64,000 bases of DNA from Metellina segmentata (GCA_947359465.1 OX375873.1:76634278-76698277), one strand, 5' to 3'; counted from the stretch's first letter, positions 45,160 to 59,682 are shown. The notes: generated from the letters alone by a model not told the origin. Translations and numbers: made by a program.

Positions 45160-45832
45160 GTAAACAACTTTTGCTAATTTTCAAATGATATATATAGTAT
45201 AATTAATGTAGATATAGTATGATATATCTCTATTCCAAATGAAAAGAAACATCAATTGATAATATGTTCTCTCAAACTTTAATTAATGCACTAATTTTGT
45301 TTTTGATCAATCCAAAGAACTTTGACAGATCTTGGATTATAATCAAGGTTAAGTCTTACTATGGCACAAGGGCCATAAAAATACCCAAACAAACTAAACA
45401 ATCACATGCATACGAAGATTTAAGAGAAAATAGCTCAAGTTTCTGCTGTATGTAAGAACCAAACGTACAAAGAATGAAATATACTAGATTAACTTACGTA
45501 CAGCGTTCTGAGTGTCATCACCTACAGTTGGTATTTAATTTCAGTTGCTTTCATTAATCTTCGCGCATTTTTCATAGCTTCTCTATTTAATTGTTTTGTT
45601 AAAACCCAAATACAAAAGATGTAGAAGAATCTTTGAAAATTTGGAATCATTAATGTTGAGATCGATGCTTGCCATGAAATTTGTCTTGAATTATTTCATT
45701 AATATTGGTTTCATTCTTTTTCAAATGAGAAATTAGATTACAGGACAAGGACGTAATGGTACTTTGAGGGTATTCTTAAGTTGATCCTTTGGTCTGGATA
45801 CTCATAGGCACACACAATCCTATCTATATACA

Positions 45833-46049
45833 ACTTTATTACTTGATTAAATATGGGAATAACTGTACAAGGATTTGTCGATTATCCAGCTTTTCTCGAA
45901 GTCGGGAGAGAACGGGAAAGAAGTGTCGAAGTGAGCGTCTCGATTCGTTTGTCGATCGCGTGGTTCTTTCTACTCGGGGTCCCCTGGCGCTCCCAGCAAC
46001 CCTTGTCGTCCGCCCATGGTGCCATCTATTGTTAGCCATTACAAAGTAA
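45833..46049. mobile_element. GC-rich repeat fragment (copy 2)
   Basis: Duplicate of 8230-8446; the short ORFs on both strands persist because few changes have occurred. Confidence 0.3.
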
Positions 46050-47541
46050 TGTTTTAATTTCGTAGTTTTGATGTTTGATAACTAGGTTGTTGAAGCAAAA
46101 GTGTAAAATATTTGAAAATTTCGGGGAATATTAAACATTCTAGTCTTAACAATTAGTAATTCCAGAAATTGTTTTTTTTTCTAGAAAAGAAATGTTTCTA
46201 AATTATACACATAAGTGCTATAATAATTCCAAACATTCGTTCTTACCTCAAAATGGCAATACATTTTATGATCTCGTTCTTTGTAGCTGTATTCGGTCAT
46301 CTAACTTAGCAAATGTACAGAGAAATTTGATTTTGACCTTATTATTAACCCAGATTAATTTTCAGGGGGTTTAATGTTGCGATTTAAACCTACTCTATAA
46401 ATCTTTATGAAATGAAATTAACCTTTTTTACTCAATGATGTCGTTCTTTTTAGACAGTAGTTTTAAGTTTTCATGACATGTTTGAGAGTCGTATTTGTCA
46501 TGTAATACATTATGTGACGAACTTGAAGTAATTCGTAATGTTTATTATGAGTTCCTTAAATTAACATTGGATATCGTGGATCTTCTTACAGAAGGCTCGT
46601 CTTTCATGAAGGACGAATTGTGTAAAGATTGCGGTTTAGGTATATGAAAATTGCTGAATATACATCCACTCGTATATATTTTTGTAAAACTTTTAGGGGG
46701 TCTAGTTCTTATACTTTACTTTACCCAGGTAGCACATATATGTCGGCCAATATCGAGAAAAAATATTGGTCAATATTGCCGTCGATATTGGCCAACGTAA
46801 AAATGTACGCCCCCAGGCGACGTCGCCCCAATATCGTTTTACGACATTGGCCAACGTAAAAATGCCATCGCCCCAACATCGTTTTCCGACATAGATGGAT
46901 ATTGTTTTCTTGACATTCAATGTTCGTTTTTTATCCTTGCTTAATATTAGCTCTAAGATACTGATCGATGTCCTTTTTCAACATTATTCAATATCTGCTA
47001 CATAATATTGTTATATTTTAATTAAATTTTCTTCTTATGGCATGTGATTGTTTATTTAGAGGGTACACAAGATTACAACCATCTTAAATTTTGTAAAATT
47101 TAAAAAATATAATCATTAAAAAAATATTTATATAATACAATATTTTAGAACATTAAAGAGAACATATAATTTTAAATTGTTAAAAATATGTTTTTATTAC
47201 AATTTGTGTAACTGTTGTATTGTATAGTACATAAAAGAAAATTGTGGGCAACTTGGCTTTTTAAAACCTAAACAGGCATCCATTATCAAATCAGACATTC
47301 TAAAATCCATTTTCCCCTTTAAATTTACTCCTTGATAGCTTGAAAAAAAATTGCAAAACATAAAACACGTACAGGTACCATTTTTGTGATTTCAATTCAG
47401 AAAATTGTTTTAGAAAAATATTCCAGTCAAAAATGTTAGCTAAGCTGCTGATATAGCAGCTAATATTTTAATTTATTTTATTAAATGCATATTTTAAATT
47501 ATTGTTCCATTTCTTTTGTAGAAACCTAAGGCTATTAAAAC

Positions 47542-48661
47542 CAGGGTGTCAAGATTTAAATCACTTGATTTAAATCAATGATTAAAATTTTGATTTTAAT
47601 CAAATGATTTTTTAAAAAAATCATTGATTTAAATCACAACCAATCTTACATTTTTATAACTAAGCAAATACACCCTAGAAAAATCACAGAATTTGTTAAA
47701 TGCTTTGAACTTTCTGCACTCATGGTGATTTCAGCACTAATGACTACATCTCGTACTGATGAGCTTGAAAAAAAAATGTTTGGCACTGGACACTTGCAAA
47801 TAATCTGAGGTGTCTATGGACTAAGTAATCTGTTGAGTGTCGAGTCAGGGATTCTGCCAAACAGTAACGTAAAAAATAAGTTGACATCTATTTGAAAGTT
47901 TTTACAATGTTCATGCATAATTTTATGTTACAAACAATAAAGCAGTAAGCCTACATCTACGTAAATGTCAAGACAGCCAAAGAAAATCCCCACAAAGTAG
48001 GCCTAAATTACTTGTTACACCTTTGATTGATTGACCAATGGCTTAGCTATAGTGATTTTTCAACTACTTTTTTTTAATTGAGACATAAATACAAAATAAC
48101 ACAATTAATGTGAATAATAAGTTATTAAATAAAAAAAATCAACTGAACTTTCTATTTGAAAGGATGAAAGTTTAAACACTATGAACATCTTTTATTTTGC
48201 AAAATGCACCCCGAAACAGTCACCTTTCACTTTAAGAGTAGTGACCCATAACAAATATTTATTTAATCACACTAAAAAGGTCTCACTTACACTTACTGAT
48301 GCATTTGTTAGCATGATGATGTTAATTTACTCAAGAAAAACTAAATAGGATGTCAACTTGTGTTTTAAAGTTAAACAAATGTTTTATCTTTTGCTCTTGT
48401 TTTGAAAATTCATTTATTAAATGTATTACAATGTAACACACAATGGTTTTTAGTAAAATAAATATTAATTTACCATATCACAAATTCCGATTGTTTACTT
48501 AAATAAATATTGGTTTACATGTCATGTCAGAAACTCAATTTTTTGTTTAACAAATTTATAGGCCCTATAGAAATTTAAATTAAAAAAATTCGATTTTTGA
48601 TTTAAATCAAATAAATCCGATTAATTGATTTAAAAAAAAATCATGATTTTTTTACACCCTG
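47542..48661. mobile_element. hAT-like non-autonomous element nested in the 5.6-kb element
   Basis: Ends are CAGGGTGT at both termini (inverted), followed by palindromic GATTTAAATCA-rich sequence. ATTAAAAC is present immediately outside both ends (47534-47541 and 48662-48669), an 8-bp target duplication as made by hAT transposases. 1,120 bp with no transposase frame. Confidence 0.85.
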
Positions 48662-49363
48662 ATTAAAACTCATTATTGCCAATTGTATAATCTAAATCTC
48701 TCAAACCAGTAAAATAAATACAAACATCAAGCTGATGCTTGTATTACAATACAATTTGATAAACAGTTGCATGGTATGTAATTCTAAGAACTAATTCAGA
48801 TTTATATAATTTTGATTTCATCTCAAAATGGATTACTTCCCGAAAACGTCTGTTAAAAATTCAATATTGTTAGAAATGTTAAATAAGAAAAAAAAAAAAA
48901 AAAAAAAGGGCACATTGCATATTGGCAGAAAAATGAAAGTTCTTACAAATTTAATTTAAATAGAATTTTCCATAAATTTAAAAAAAATTCACAAATCACA
49001 GTTAAAATAATTTTTTTTATTCTTAAGACAGATTAAACCCTGGGAACTGTCAAACATTCCAATCAGGTACACTCTTCGGAGTCACCCCTTCAACAAGTCA
49101 GATTATCCGATGGGTGAATTCTTCGGCTATCTCAAACTGCCGCACCAGCGAATGCTTTTCCAAACAACTCTGACAGATAAAGTCATGACAACAGGTCATG
49201 ATTAAGAACACAAACAGCAACCTGTGACACAACAGAAGTAGACAATTAGAACAAGTGTTACCCGATTGCTAAGCAAAGATGAGTTACAGTTTGTAATTAT
49301 TCTCAACACCCTCCCTCAATAACATTAACATACATTTTTGTCTTAGTTCAGTCTAGGTTTACG

Positions 49364-51140
49364 TTAAGATTTTGTAAACAAATCAGCAATTTGGTATTCA
49401 GTTGCAACATATACAATATAAATGTTTAATAATTTTACAATATCATGAGCATACTTCAATTTAATATCAAAGTGTTTTAATCTGGCACAATTATTTTCAT
49501 TTAATATGGCCTTAATGACTGACTGAAGCACAAAATTTTGTCGCATGCGTATCAATACAAAAAAAGGCTCGTTTACAGAACAAAAATAGCTGTAGAAAAA
49601 GAGAAGGTGCAGTTTTTCAGTGGTGGTTTATTTTAAAATAGTACTGATCCAATAAAAATTTTTTTTTCAGGTCATTTAACAAGAAATGAATAATTTTCAG
49701 TGAATTATCACAAATCACTCAGTTGTCATCAGAGTTAAAACTGGCTTTAAAAAATATATATATCAGCTTACTGTAAAAACTCTTGTTTTGATAAATGTCT
49801 TAATGTAATAGAAATTACTAAAATAAAATAGCACTAGCAAAAAATAATTTAACTTTTGTTGTATTTTGTACTTACAATACAATTATCTCAAAATCAGTTT
49901 TTTTGCAATTTTGCCAAAGTTCAAAGTACTAAAGCTTTTTGATAAATGCACTTAGAGTTAAACTGTTTACATTTTTTAGGTCTTGAATAACTATTTGATA
50001 GACACAGGGAGAACTTTTTGTATGAATAGCTCAGAAAAATTTATAAAAATCATAAACAAAAAATTTGACATTTTTATAGAAATTTAACACATAACGAGTA
50101 AAATATTTTTTTAATGAAAACTCGTAAATAAATTTTTTTAAATCTCTCCCTAGGTCTTTTGCATATACTATTTCAATATTGTAAACATTTATTTCACCAA
50201 AAATATTGAAAAATGACAGATTGAATTGCAAATAAAAACAATTTTTTTTATTGATTATTGCTTTAAATATGTGCTTAATTAATGTTGTGTAGCACAAATA
50301 CATCATGCATAGCTTTAGCCAAAGCCAAAATTTCTTCCTCCAGGCAGCTTCTATTGGCTGCTCTGAATTTGGCTCAGACAGTAATATAAATTATCATAGA
50401 ATATAAAATATCTGGATGTGTTGTCATGGATAGGTACAATAATACACCTACAAATTCCTGATTGGGTCCATGGAAAGTTTCATCTTGCACGAAACACAAT
50501 GGTGTCGCTTTAGGCACTAGACGAGTGTAGTGTCAGCTGGTTTACACTGAGTCATTTTGAATTTATTTAAAATTTTCTCAACATAGGCCTTTTCCTCTAA
50601 GCAAAGTTGTTGCTGAGAAAACTTAATACATATGCCCTGAAAATCTTTCACAACTTAAGCCTGGACATTTCGAACTCATCACTTAGAAGCTGTATCACCA
50701 CCATGACCACTGATTCATAGGAACTAGCAATTAGTAGGTCATCAACATACAGCACTACTAGGGGGCTCCGCCCCTGCTCGTCAACCCCTGTGTACCACTG
50801 TCACTGTGCCTGTTTCAGTTTTTAAAGACTTTTTAAAAATTTGCAAACACGACTATTGTTGTCGTTGTAGCCCATGGGTTGTATCCTAAATAAGATTTCA
50901 TCGAGTTCACCATTCAAAACAGTCTTAACATCTAGTGCATAGATCTTCATTTCCCTATGGAGAACAATGACAAAAACCAGTCGTAGTGATGCCATACTGA
51001 TGTTCTTTAAAAAGAAATAAATAGCTAGTAAAATAATGTATAGTTTTGTTTTATCACTGAATATAAGCTGCAAATTTTTTGTAAAGTTATACATCTTAAA
51101 TGATAAAAAGTTAGGACAAAAAGTATATATTTGGTGCACT
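49364..51140 (-). mobile_element. copia-type pol relic
   Basis: Minus-strand fragments in pol order: MKIYALDVKTVLNGELDE (RT), VLYVDDLLIASS (RT catalytic motif, near 50750-50710), a piece resembling QLCLEEKAYVEKILNKFKM, an EILALAKAMHD-like piece, and the RNase H end CARLKHFDIKLKYAHDIV...ADLFTKS (49364-49555). Stops, deletions and about 700 bp of intervening AT-rich sequence break it. LTRs not identified. Confidence 0.7.
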
Positions 51141-53179
51141 CAATTTTATGATTTATTAATTTTTAGAAGAAAAATTTGGTGTAAACTAATTTTTTAGAAT
51201 GAATAATATTCACAATTCTTCACCTTTTGAAGTTAGTTTTTTTTAAAATGAAATTAATCAAATCACACTAAACTTGAAAAGAACAAGCAGTTTTATCCAT
51301 GGTCACAATTTTAGAGCTTCACATCTCAAATTTATTTATTGATTTTTTTTCTATGTGAGAAACATTTGGTATAGTCTTTATATAAAACAAAAATCAGTTA
51401 AATTTTTAAATGTTATGTTATGCTTGAACAATATATTCAAACCTACTTTGAAAATGTCCCACTAATATTAATAATTAATGCAAACAGAACTCTGCTGACA
51501 TACTAATAACTCTTACTTTCCAAAACAAAATAATCTATAACAATATAAGATGAAAATAGCATTGCACAAAATCGAATGTAACTTGAGAATTTGATACAGT
51601 AAACGATGAATATTTACACATTAAAAAATAGTATACTGACAATGTAACAAACTACAAACACGGGCTAAAACTTCATCAATGGAACAAGTGAATATGTTTA
51701 ATTATTCGTATTTAAATATTATTAACATTACAAAATAATGTACAGAAATATCCTTACCTTATAGGACTTGCACTTTTAGGGATGACTGCTCTTAATCACT
51801 GCTAGATTCGGCGAAACATCGCCGCGGTCTCGGCGGCTGCATCTCAACCGGTTTTTTTTACGTGCCATTATTTTTTTCCGAATGGAATAAGAATTAGAAA
51901 AACTTTTATGCAGAGTAACATGCGTGTTCGCTTGTCAATTTTTGAAAATATGATGGCTGTCGGCAACCCAAACAACGAACACGTGACCAAGCATAGCTTC
52001 AGCTCAAAATTAAATATCGGCCAACATCATCTTAACATCATTTTTTGGATATTGTTTTCACAATGTCGCCAAATATTGGTACAATATAGGGAAAAATTGC
52101 GTAATAATTAAATTATAAAAAATATGGGTAAGAGACAACACGGTGTCATTATTTACACTATTACTACATGATTATAATGTTATTAAAAGCGTTATTTACA
52201 GTCTTCCTCGTTTTATAAAACTAAACGATATCTGCCAATGTTGACAGATATCGTAATTCCGACATTCGACATTCACAGACATTCAAAACATTGGCCAATA
52301 TTGGTAGAATGTTGGCCAATGTTGTTGTGCTACCTGGGTACTGATGGAATCTGTAACTTTTCTTACTGTACTCTCGTTTGCAACAAACCTAATTTAAAAA
52401 CAAAAATGAAGATTCTCACAGAATTTCGAAATTTTTCGCAGTATGCAAGCGATAAAACTAGAATTAAACTTCTATGATTTGAATTATATTTATACGCTGC
52501 ATTTTTAGCGAGATCTGCTATACCTTAAGCAAAAAAAAGCGATGGGTGTATGTAAGATAAATAGCAAGGAACAGTTTTACTTTTAATTATGACTTATGAG
52601 GGAAGATAATTTTGACAAAACATGCATTTATGTGAATTTGTGTCCTATCGTACCTCAAATATATTTATATTTATCATTCTTCCTTTGTAAAGCAGAAAAA
52701 GATGTCGAGATCATTTTTATAACACTAATAAATGTTATAAAAGAGAGATAAATCTAGAACATGAGGTATAACTTCATTTGTTTCGTAATGAACATTTGTA
52801 TCTTGGTGTCTAGGCATGCGCAGATATTATTGATATAAAAGGGATTTAACAAGAACATGTTCTTAGTTCGTATACTTATCTTCGTATCAGTGTTTTTTTA
52901 TATAATATTCTTTCATGCTTATCTAAATATCTTAAATGCTATGGAACTGAAGAGCAACATTTGAAGCTAAAACTATAAACTTCTAGATAGCAAATAGCTA
53001 AATGAATGATAAACTCAGGGCATGGATGTGACGGTTCATACTTTCGTCGGATTTACTCTGTCTTGTCGTCCCCCAAACATTAAAACTGGTCCATGAGCAT
53101 ATTTCAAATTTATTAACAGCACATCTGGATTATTTGCTATACAAATAATATATACAGTGTCATTCAGTCTATCATACAA

Positions 53180-53400
53180 GGTCGGGAAAAATCCCAATCG
53201 ATCTCCAACAGAAAATCAACACGTCTGCTTTCCTCGCTGGCCTTCGTGCGTCCTTCTTTTCTCTCCCTTCTCCAAACGGGTTCCTCCCCTATTACAGGAA
53301 GAGGGGGGATCCCCGTGGTGTCCAACTCCGTGTCCAATGTGCCTTCCTAGATCTGGTGAGGTGACGGTGAACTTCACAATGGATAAAAAGAACACGTGTA
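53180..53400. other. GC-richer block (copy 2)
   Basis: Duplicate of 9980-10200 with indels that change the overlapping reading frames. Confidence 0.3.
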
Positions 53401-55509
53401 AGGCAGAGGGACTTGTACTTTTGAATATAGGACATATTCTTATCTTAATTTCAATCAATTTATTTTTTCAAGTAATCTGGTTTCTTCTAATTGTTGATCG
53501 ATTGGTTATTTTTTTATAGCACAAGGGGCAAGTATAACCAAGATGCGCCAAACTATCAGTGATTAAGTTTATAAAATCAGAATATATCCTCAAATTTGAA
53601 AAAAAAATGTTGTTGACAGAATCGTTTAAATTCTCAGTGACAGATAATAATGTCTCAAATCTGAAACATCTCAAGTACGGTTTCCCAAACAGATACGTGG
53701 TGCCTAGGACAAAACACATTCGCAATCGGAAATAACTAATTTTTTTTTTGGTTTTAATCTTTTATGTTATTTTTAGGTAAAAAAAAATCCAGGATCCGAG
53801 GATCACTTAGAAGACTGCTAAATATAGGTTTAAGGAATATTGAGTTGCCATTTAAAAGATTTTAAACACTTGAGACACATGGAGATTACCACTTAGAAAG
53901 TAATATTAGTTTATTTGTAAAAAACAACATGGTTAATTATTATATAATCTATCTCTCTATATATAAACACGTTAAAACATCAAGAATATAAGTCAAAAAT
54001 TCACTTTCGATTTTCATCACATAGTTTTATGGTTAGATGCTTTCTACCGACTTATAAAGAGCCAATCCGAGTCTCCCATCTTTTACTATATAATACGTCG
54101 ACACGTTTTAAATTTTGTTTCCCATTTCTTTGTAAATTTGGTTTTATAATGAAGTCAAAAGTGTTTCAAATCCTATGAATAACTAGAGGCGACACCACCA
54201 GAGAGAAAACTAGGCAACAAAATTTTAATCAATAATATTAAAAAATTTTTTTATTTGCTCAAAACTAAAAATTTATTACTTAACTAAAATTTATTGCCTA
54301 TCAATTGTAGAATAAATTTCACAATTATTACGCTAGTCTTCTCAAACTATCGTCAACCGTCGGTACTTGGTTCAGTCGAGAACAACTGAGAGAACGGAGA
54401 GCAGGATCGTAACAATTTGAGAGCAGGAAGCAATTACCGAACAGAAAGTATTCTCAGAGTACTGAGTAGTTTACGAATAGAGAACGGGTGATGAAATCAA
54501 GAACAGGAAATAGTGAATTAAGAACTCTAGGATGAAAAGCTGTGGGAGTTAGCATAATTTTACAAATGGTGTATGGTAAAATTAGTAGCAATGAAAAATT
54601 CAAGAAAAAAAAATACTTTCTATGCAAAATTCCCAATTTAAACCGAAAAAAAAAATGGAAGTAGAAAAAATGCAGTTTCTTTTTACAAAAAGAACGGATA
54701 ACGGATTTTTGGGACAAGTGGGATTAGGCTGTAGAAGGGGAAGGTCAACAACTAAATAATATTTGCTAAGGTATGTGTAATTTGTTGTACCTCCTATCAT
54801 TTATAAATATATTTTAATGAGATAAATAACAGTTGTGAAATTATAATAATTGAAAAAGGTTGCTTTTAAATTTATCATTTAACCTACTATTGCTGTCTGA
54901 AAATAAAACTACAAAAACTGTGCTGCTCTGCTCACATTACTAATACGTTAATAGCGAATAATTTCAAAATGTTACACTTCTTACACCTACATACACAAAC
55001 CAGCCATGTGCATCAAAGGTACATAACTGACTTGTGTGGAGGTATAAGAGGTGCAACATTTTAAAACTATTCGTTAATTGAACGTATTAGTAATGTGAAA
55101 CAGAAAAGTAAATAAGTAGACAGAAAACTCACAATAAAAAGCTTTATCTGGTAATACAATAAAATTTCATGTGAACACAACATTCAAAAACGCTTAAAAC
55201 TTTTCCGAGAAAACATTGGATTTTGTACAAGATTATAAGCACTCTCCAGGCACCATTAACCCTTCTGAACAACACTTTAGTACAACAGCAGTTCCCTCTC
55301 TACAGCTTATTTCAAGAAGTGATTGTGGCTTATGTCAACAGACAGCACAAAGAGTTACCAAACTGAAATATGTTCAAAGGTACAACAATCTACCCTGATG
55401 AGAAATAAATAATCAAAATTGTATTATTTTCGACAGTAACATACAAAAAAAATCATTCTTGTTCAGAAAATATACAAGCCCGTAGTGTGTGTCACAACTG
55501 ATTTTCCAG

Positions 55510-55708
55510 GTAAACATGATTGTCGTGGAAACAAAACTTTTGGAACCTATGGGTTGTGTGGACAGAGGTGTGATGATGTAAACCATCCGCTTTTGGGGTG
55601 TCCTTTAGTTTTACTCCAAGGATGTACGTGCAAGAGTGGCTATATTCGAGTCAGTGCTGAGAGGAATGCTGACTGTGTAAGACCCGGAGATTGTCCAAAA
55701 TAAATCAG
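55510..55708 (+). CDS. TIL-domain terminal exon A2' (copy 2, unit 2)
   Basis: Phase 1 acceptor, eight cysteines, loop CPLVLLQGC, TAA at 55701-55703 and donor CAG|gtaggc five bases later (a better donor than in A2). One residue differs from A2 (Pro for Gln). The exon is intact even though the nearest signal exon (45091) is frameshifted, so its expression is uncertain. Confidence 0.75.
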
Positions 55709-56536
55709 GTAGGCAATTTTTCTTTCAACAGTTAGTCAGTACTACAAACTTTTAAACTTGTTGGTGTATTGTAATAAAAGTAATCTGACTTGAGTTTTTC
55801 AATTAAAAATGGAGTCGAAATGAGAAATCGAATGAGAAAGACCAACAATTAAAACGTTTGCTTAGGCTGCTTATTAACTTGTAACGCATACCTAAATAAT
55901 AAATTCGCAATGTGACTTATTGCTTCTAATGTCATAATAGTGCAAAATTAAGGAAGTTTGGTAGGAGCTAATTTTGGATATTCATCCTTTTGAAGATACT
56001 ATAAATAAAAACAGTCATATTTTGAAGATAATATTTCAAAAACTTATTTTATCCTTAAGAGTATAAAACCACTAAAATTACTAAAATTGTGTGAGATTCT
56101 ATCACACTCTCTTTGCGTCAATCTATGCATGTTTTAGTTATTTATTGAAATACACAAGAACACACACATGTTTGATTTCAAAAAAGTTTTCGTTTTAGAA
56201 AAACAAATTACTACCGGTTAATAGTTAAACTTATGAATCAATTAAAATTTTAATACCTATGCAGGAATCACCCATATAACTTCTTTATTAGAATCTTCTT
56301 GACTGAAACAAATTATAAATTTTAACATCTTATCGAGAATTAAAATATTGAAATAGAAATCTGGTGTAAACTAGGGTAAATATTACTGCGTTATATATAC
56401 TAGATATAAATATTTTTCAAACTAACTTTTCATGAAAGAATAGAACAGTTTGATATGATTTGTAAATAAATTACTTGTACAAAAAATTTTCATAGTCACA
56501 ACAATGGTTTTTCAAAGCGTTTTCTTTCTATTTTAG

Positions 56537-56615
56537 CATGCTGAAAAGGAAACTGATTCCAACGAAAGAAAGCAAAACATAAAATTTTAAATAAACTAAA
56601 TTTCTTAATGATATA
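56537..56615 (+). other. 3'-UTR exon of TIL A2' with poly(A) signal
   Basis: Acceptor 'tttctattttag', CATGCTGAAAAGGAAACTG, AATAAA at 56590-56595. Same as 13338. Confidence 0.55.
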
Positions 56616-59479
56616 AAGTTTTGTGTTTTCTTTCAACTTGAGTTTCACTTACATTTCAAATAGGACATAATAGAGTAGAATAAGAGAGTAGACTACATTT
56701 TAATTTGACGAGCCATCTAAAAAGTACTGTATATGTCAAATTCATAATTCCATGTAATGATGGTTCATTATTTCTAATAGTTTATCAACAAGTAGGTAAA
56801 CAAACGACACTCGTAAAGGATTTAAAAGAACTTAAAGTGTATTTTTTAAGCTTTTTAAAATTTATACAAACTTTAAGGGAATGGCGTTACCACAAAGTTA
56901 AAACGTGTTTACTTACGAGTGTATGTTCGAAAGTCCCATCCAGATGCTCTTGAGGCAGAATCACTAAATGATAGAAAATTTTTATGAGGTATAATGTTAC
57001 AGCTTTACAGTACTTGTACACTCATAGTTGCACAATAGGTGTTGATACGTGAGACTACTTCTGCAATACACACCTGACAGCGTTGACGTATGCATCGCCA
57101 TACATATTCATAACTCTCTGGCTTTCAATGACAATACTCTTAGGGTGAGGTAAACTTCAAAGTCAAAGGGAATATCGTACATTATTCCTTTGAAGTATCC
57201 CCAGAGCAAGAAATCAATGTATGATAAATCGGGTGATCAGGATAATCCACCCTGCCCATAGATTGAATCCCAAACAACAAGATTGGCCTTGCGGCCCTTA
57301 TATTCAAGGTATTTATAATGAAAAGGAAAATAAATTTAGATGGAGCTTGTTTTAACAGAAATTCTAATGTAATTTTCCAAACTGTTTGAAGCCGTATTCA
57401 AAACTCCATGAAAACAAAGTGATTATAAAGTAAAACTTGGCATTCACATTCGGGTGTATTTTTGGAAGCCCCACTCAAATGGGCTGGGGATTCACTAAGG
57501 TGAAGAAGAAGAAAGAAAGTAAGTTTGTAATTAATCAATTTGCTTGTTCATTAGCCGTAATTTTAGCTTGGGAGTAGTTGTATGCTTGTTGTTGTTTCAC
57601 AGATGTACAAATTTGGACCACCAATGAACACTTTCTCCAAATTTGGTAACCGTAAAAGCTTCCACGCTACATTGTTGTGCATATTCAAAGCTACCTGACA
57701 TTATTTTACGTTAGAAAGAGATGAAGATGCACATATAGTTTTGAAACCGCATTCAAATCCTTTTAAACTTGTAAAATCATTTGACTATGTAAAAGATCTT
57801 GTTTTTGAGAAAGTGAAAATATTCTAAATTCACAAAAGTTATTTAATGCGTAATTGTCTTAATTTGCAGAGAAACAATGCAAATGATTTGCGAATTCACT
57901 GAAGTTGAAGAATCGCAAATAGTCAATTGTAATGTTTGAATTAAAATATATCCGGGATAAAAGATGGCGACAAGGGAATATTTCAATGAAAATTTGATTA
58001 AAACCTAGGTCTAAAATAAAACATAGTACAAAAACTTAAAATTTCCCTTTAAATCCATGAAAAATTATCCGACATTCATAATTACCCAAATGGGACGATA
58101 CAAGACCTAAAACCTTGTATTTTTAGAATCATATTGCGATTTTTTTTCTATATGACGCGTTCTTTACGAAGTGTTAGTGAAATTATGACATGTAAACGAT
58201 ATTTTGGCTCTTTTGGTTGCGTCGAATAGTTTTTCAAATTGCAGTTTGATATTATCCGGACTAACAAATACCTAGATCTAGCGTGTTTTAAAACAACTTG
58301 GTATCCAACATATTTATACCTATTTATACGATTGTTCTAGGGTGTATGTGTATGTGAGTGTCGCGTGATTTATACTTTAAAAGTTTTTATGAGTGAAAAG
58401 CTTATTATGGAACTTGAGTCATGGTAAACTTTGTTTTTGTTTCTACCATCAATCCACTCTGACAGACTCAAATTACGGAAACTATTTTGATAGATGCCGA
58501 TTATTACCTTTGGTAACTTGAACAGGTTGGTCGGTAAGTTTATGGCTGTAGGGAGAGGAAGGCAGCAATATGACCAAAGCAAACCTTTACGTGTTATTTA
58601 AGTATAGTGTTCTACTTAGAATGTTTTCCCTCTCTTAAAATAGAGAGTTGTATGCTATATGTAAAAATAAATTTCCTATGCTTTTAACCCTCTTTTTCTG
58701 TCATCTTCATTATAATTAAAGACGACATAAAACACGAGTATGGGACATTACATGGTCGTTACAGATGGTCGAATGAATATTGCATTTGAAGCAATGACTT
58801 TGAAGAAAAATCTGATTAAGTTTCTTATTTAAATCAACATGTAGCAACTGAAGCAGTACAAACATATGAAATTGAATCAAAGTGGTTCATTTCTTGAAGT
58901 AAATGCGATAATGGGTGCATTGATGCCGTTGTTTTTATTGCTCATGATGCTACTTTTCAGAACTTGGGGATAAAGTATAAAAAAGACACTTGTCATCGAT
59001 TAGAATTTTGTCTTACGATAGGGGTACGAGATATGTGAAATTGTTTATATAGATAAATATGCATGTTTATAGTTCGCCATACAAAGAAGAAACTATAAAA
59101 TTGTCAAAAAGGCGTTGAAAATAATTTTCTAGTATGCATACATTTTCTTCATTTTTCTACGAAACATTGATTATTACGATCCATTTTTCTTCAATCTACA
59201 GTTGAAAAATTCAAACCGAATTCTTCTAGCATAAAAGGAACAATGTCAAAATGTAAAAAAATACGGCCCAACTTTTTATTTGGAAGCAAATAAGCTGGTC
59301 ATCATTTGTAATAAAATATCGGTTATTATAATGGTATTAAAAATCCGTTTGGCCTTATTTACTGAACATAAACCAAAGAAATCGACCTCTATAACATTTC
59401 AGGTTGCAGAGAAGAAAATGCAGTGTCTTTAAATTTTATTCAGATAATTATTAAATCTATTTTGATGCTTTTCTGATAG

Positions 59480-59682
59480 GTATGAACCAGAAATGCTCTG
59501 GAAATACGACCCACGGAAGTACTGGCGTTTGCGAAGTGAGATGTGATCGACTTAATCCACCGAAAGCTTGCCCTGCCATAGCTGTATTGGGATGTGTTTG
59601 CAAAAAGGGCTACATTCAAGTCAACAGTTCGCCTTCAAGTGACTGCGTGAAACAGGAGGATTGTCCAATGTAAATCCAACGG
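59480..59682 (+). CDS. TIL-domain terminal exon B2' (copy 2, unit 2)
   Basis: Protein identical to B2 with two synonymous changes; TAA at 59671-59673, donor CGG|gtaaaa 9 bases later. The loop is CPAIAVLGC. As with A2', the local signal exon is broken; the next intact one upstream is 37820. Confidence 0.75.

Larger units (their letters stand above)
46724..52338. mobile_element. 5,615-bp terminal-inverted-repeat element with TA target duplication
   Basis: Both ends are CCCAGGTAGCACA (inverted, 13 bases perfect), followed at matching distance by GGCCAAYAT. Further GGCCAATATTGG-type motifs recur in the subterminal 200-300 bases at both ends. TA flanks both sides (46722-46723, 52339-52340), and copy 1 has the empty site at 9121-9122. 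The interior carries no recognisable transposase: it holds a nested hAT-like element, copia pol debris and AT-rich sequence. TA duplication suggests a Tc1/mariner-type or similar DDE mobiliser; superfamily not assigned. Confidence 0.85.

Noticed and set aside
50757..50785. A Helitron 3' end (GGGGC..GCCCC hairpin followed by CTAG on the minus strand)
   Set aside because: It lies in the copia RT relic next to the YVDD motif, and no matching TC start or empty site is visible; likely chance or a deletion scar.
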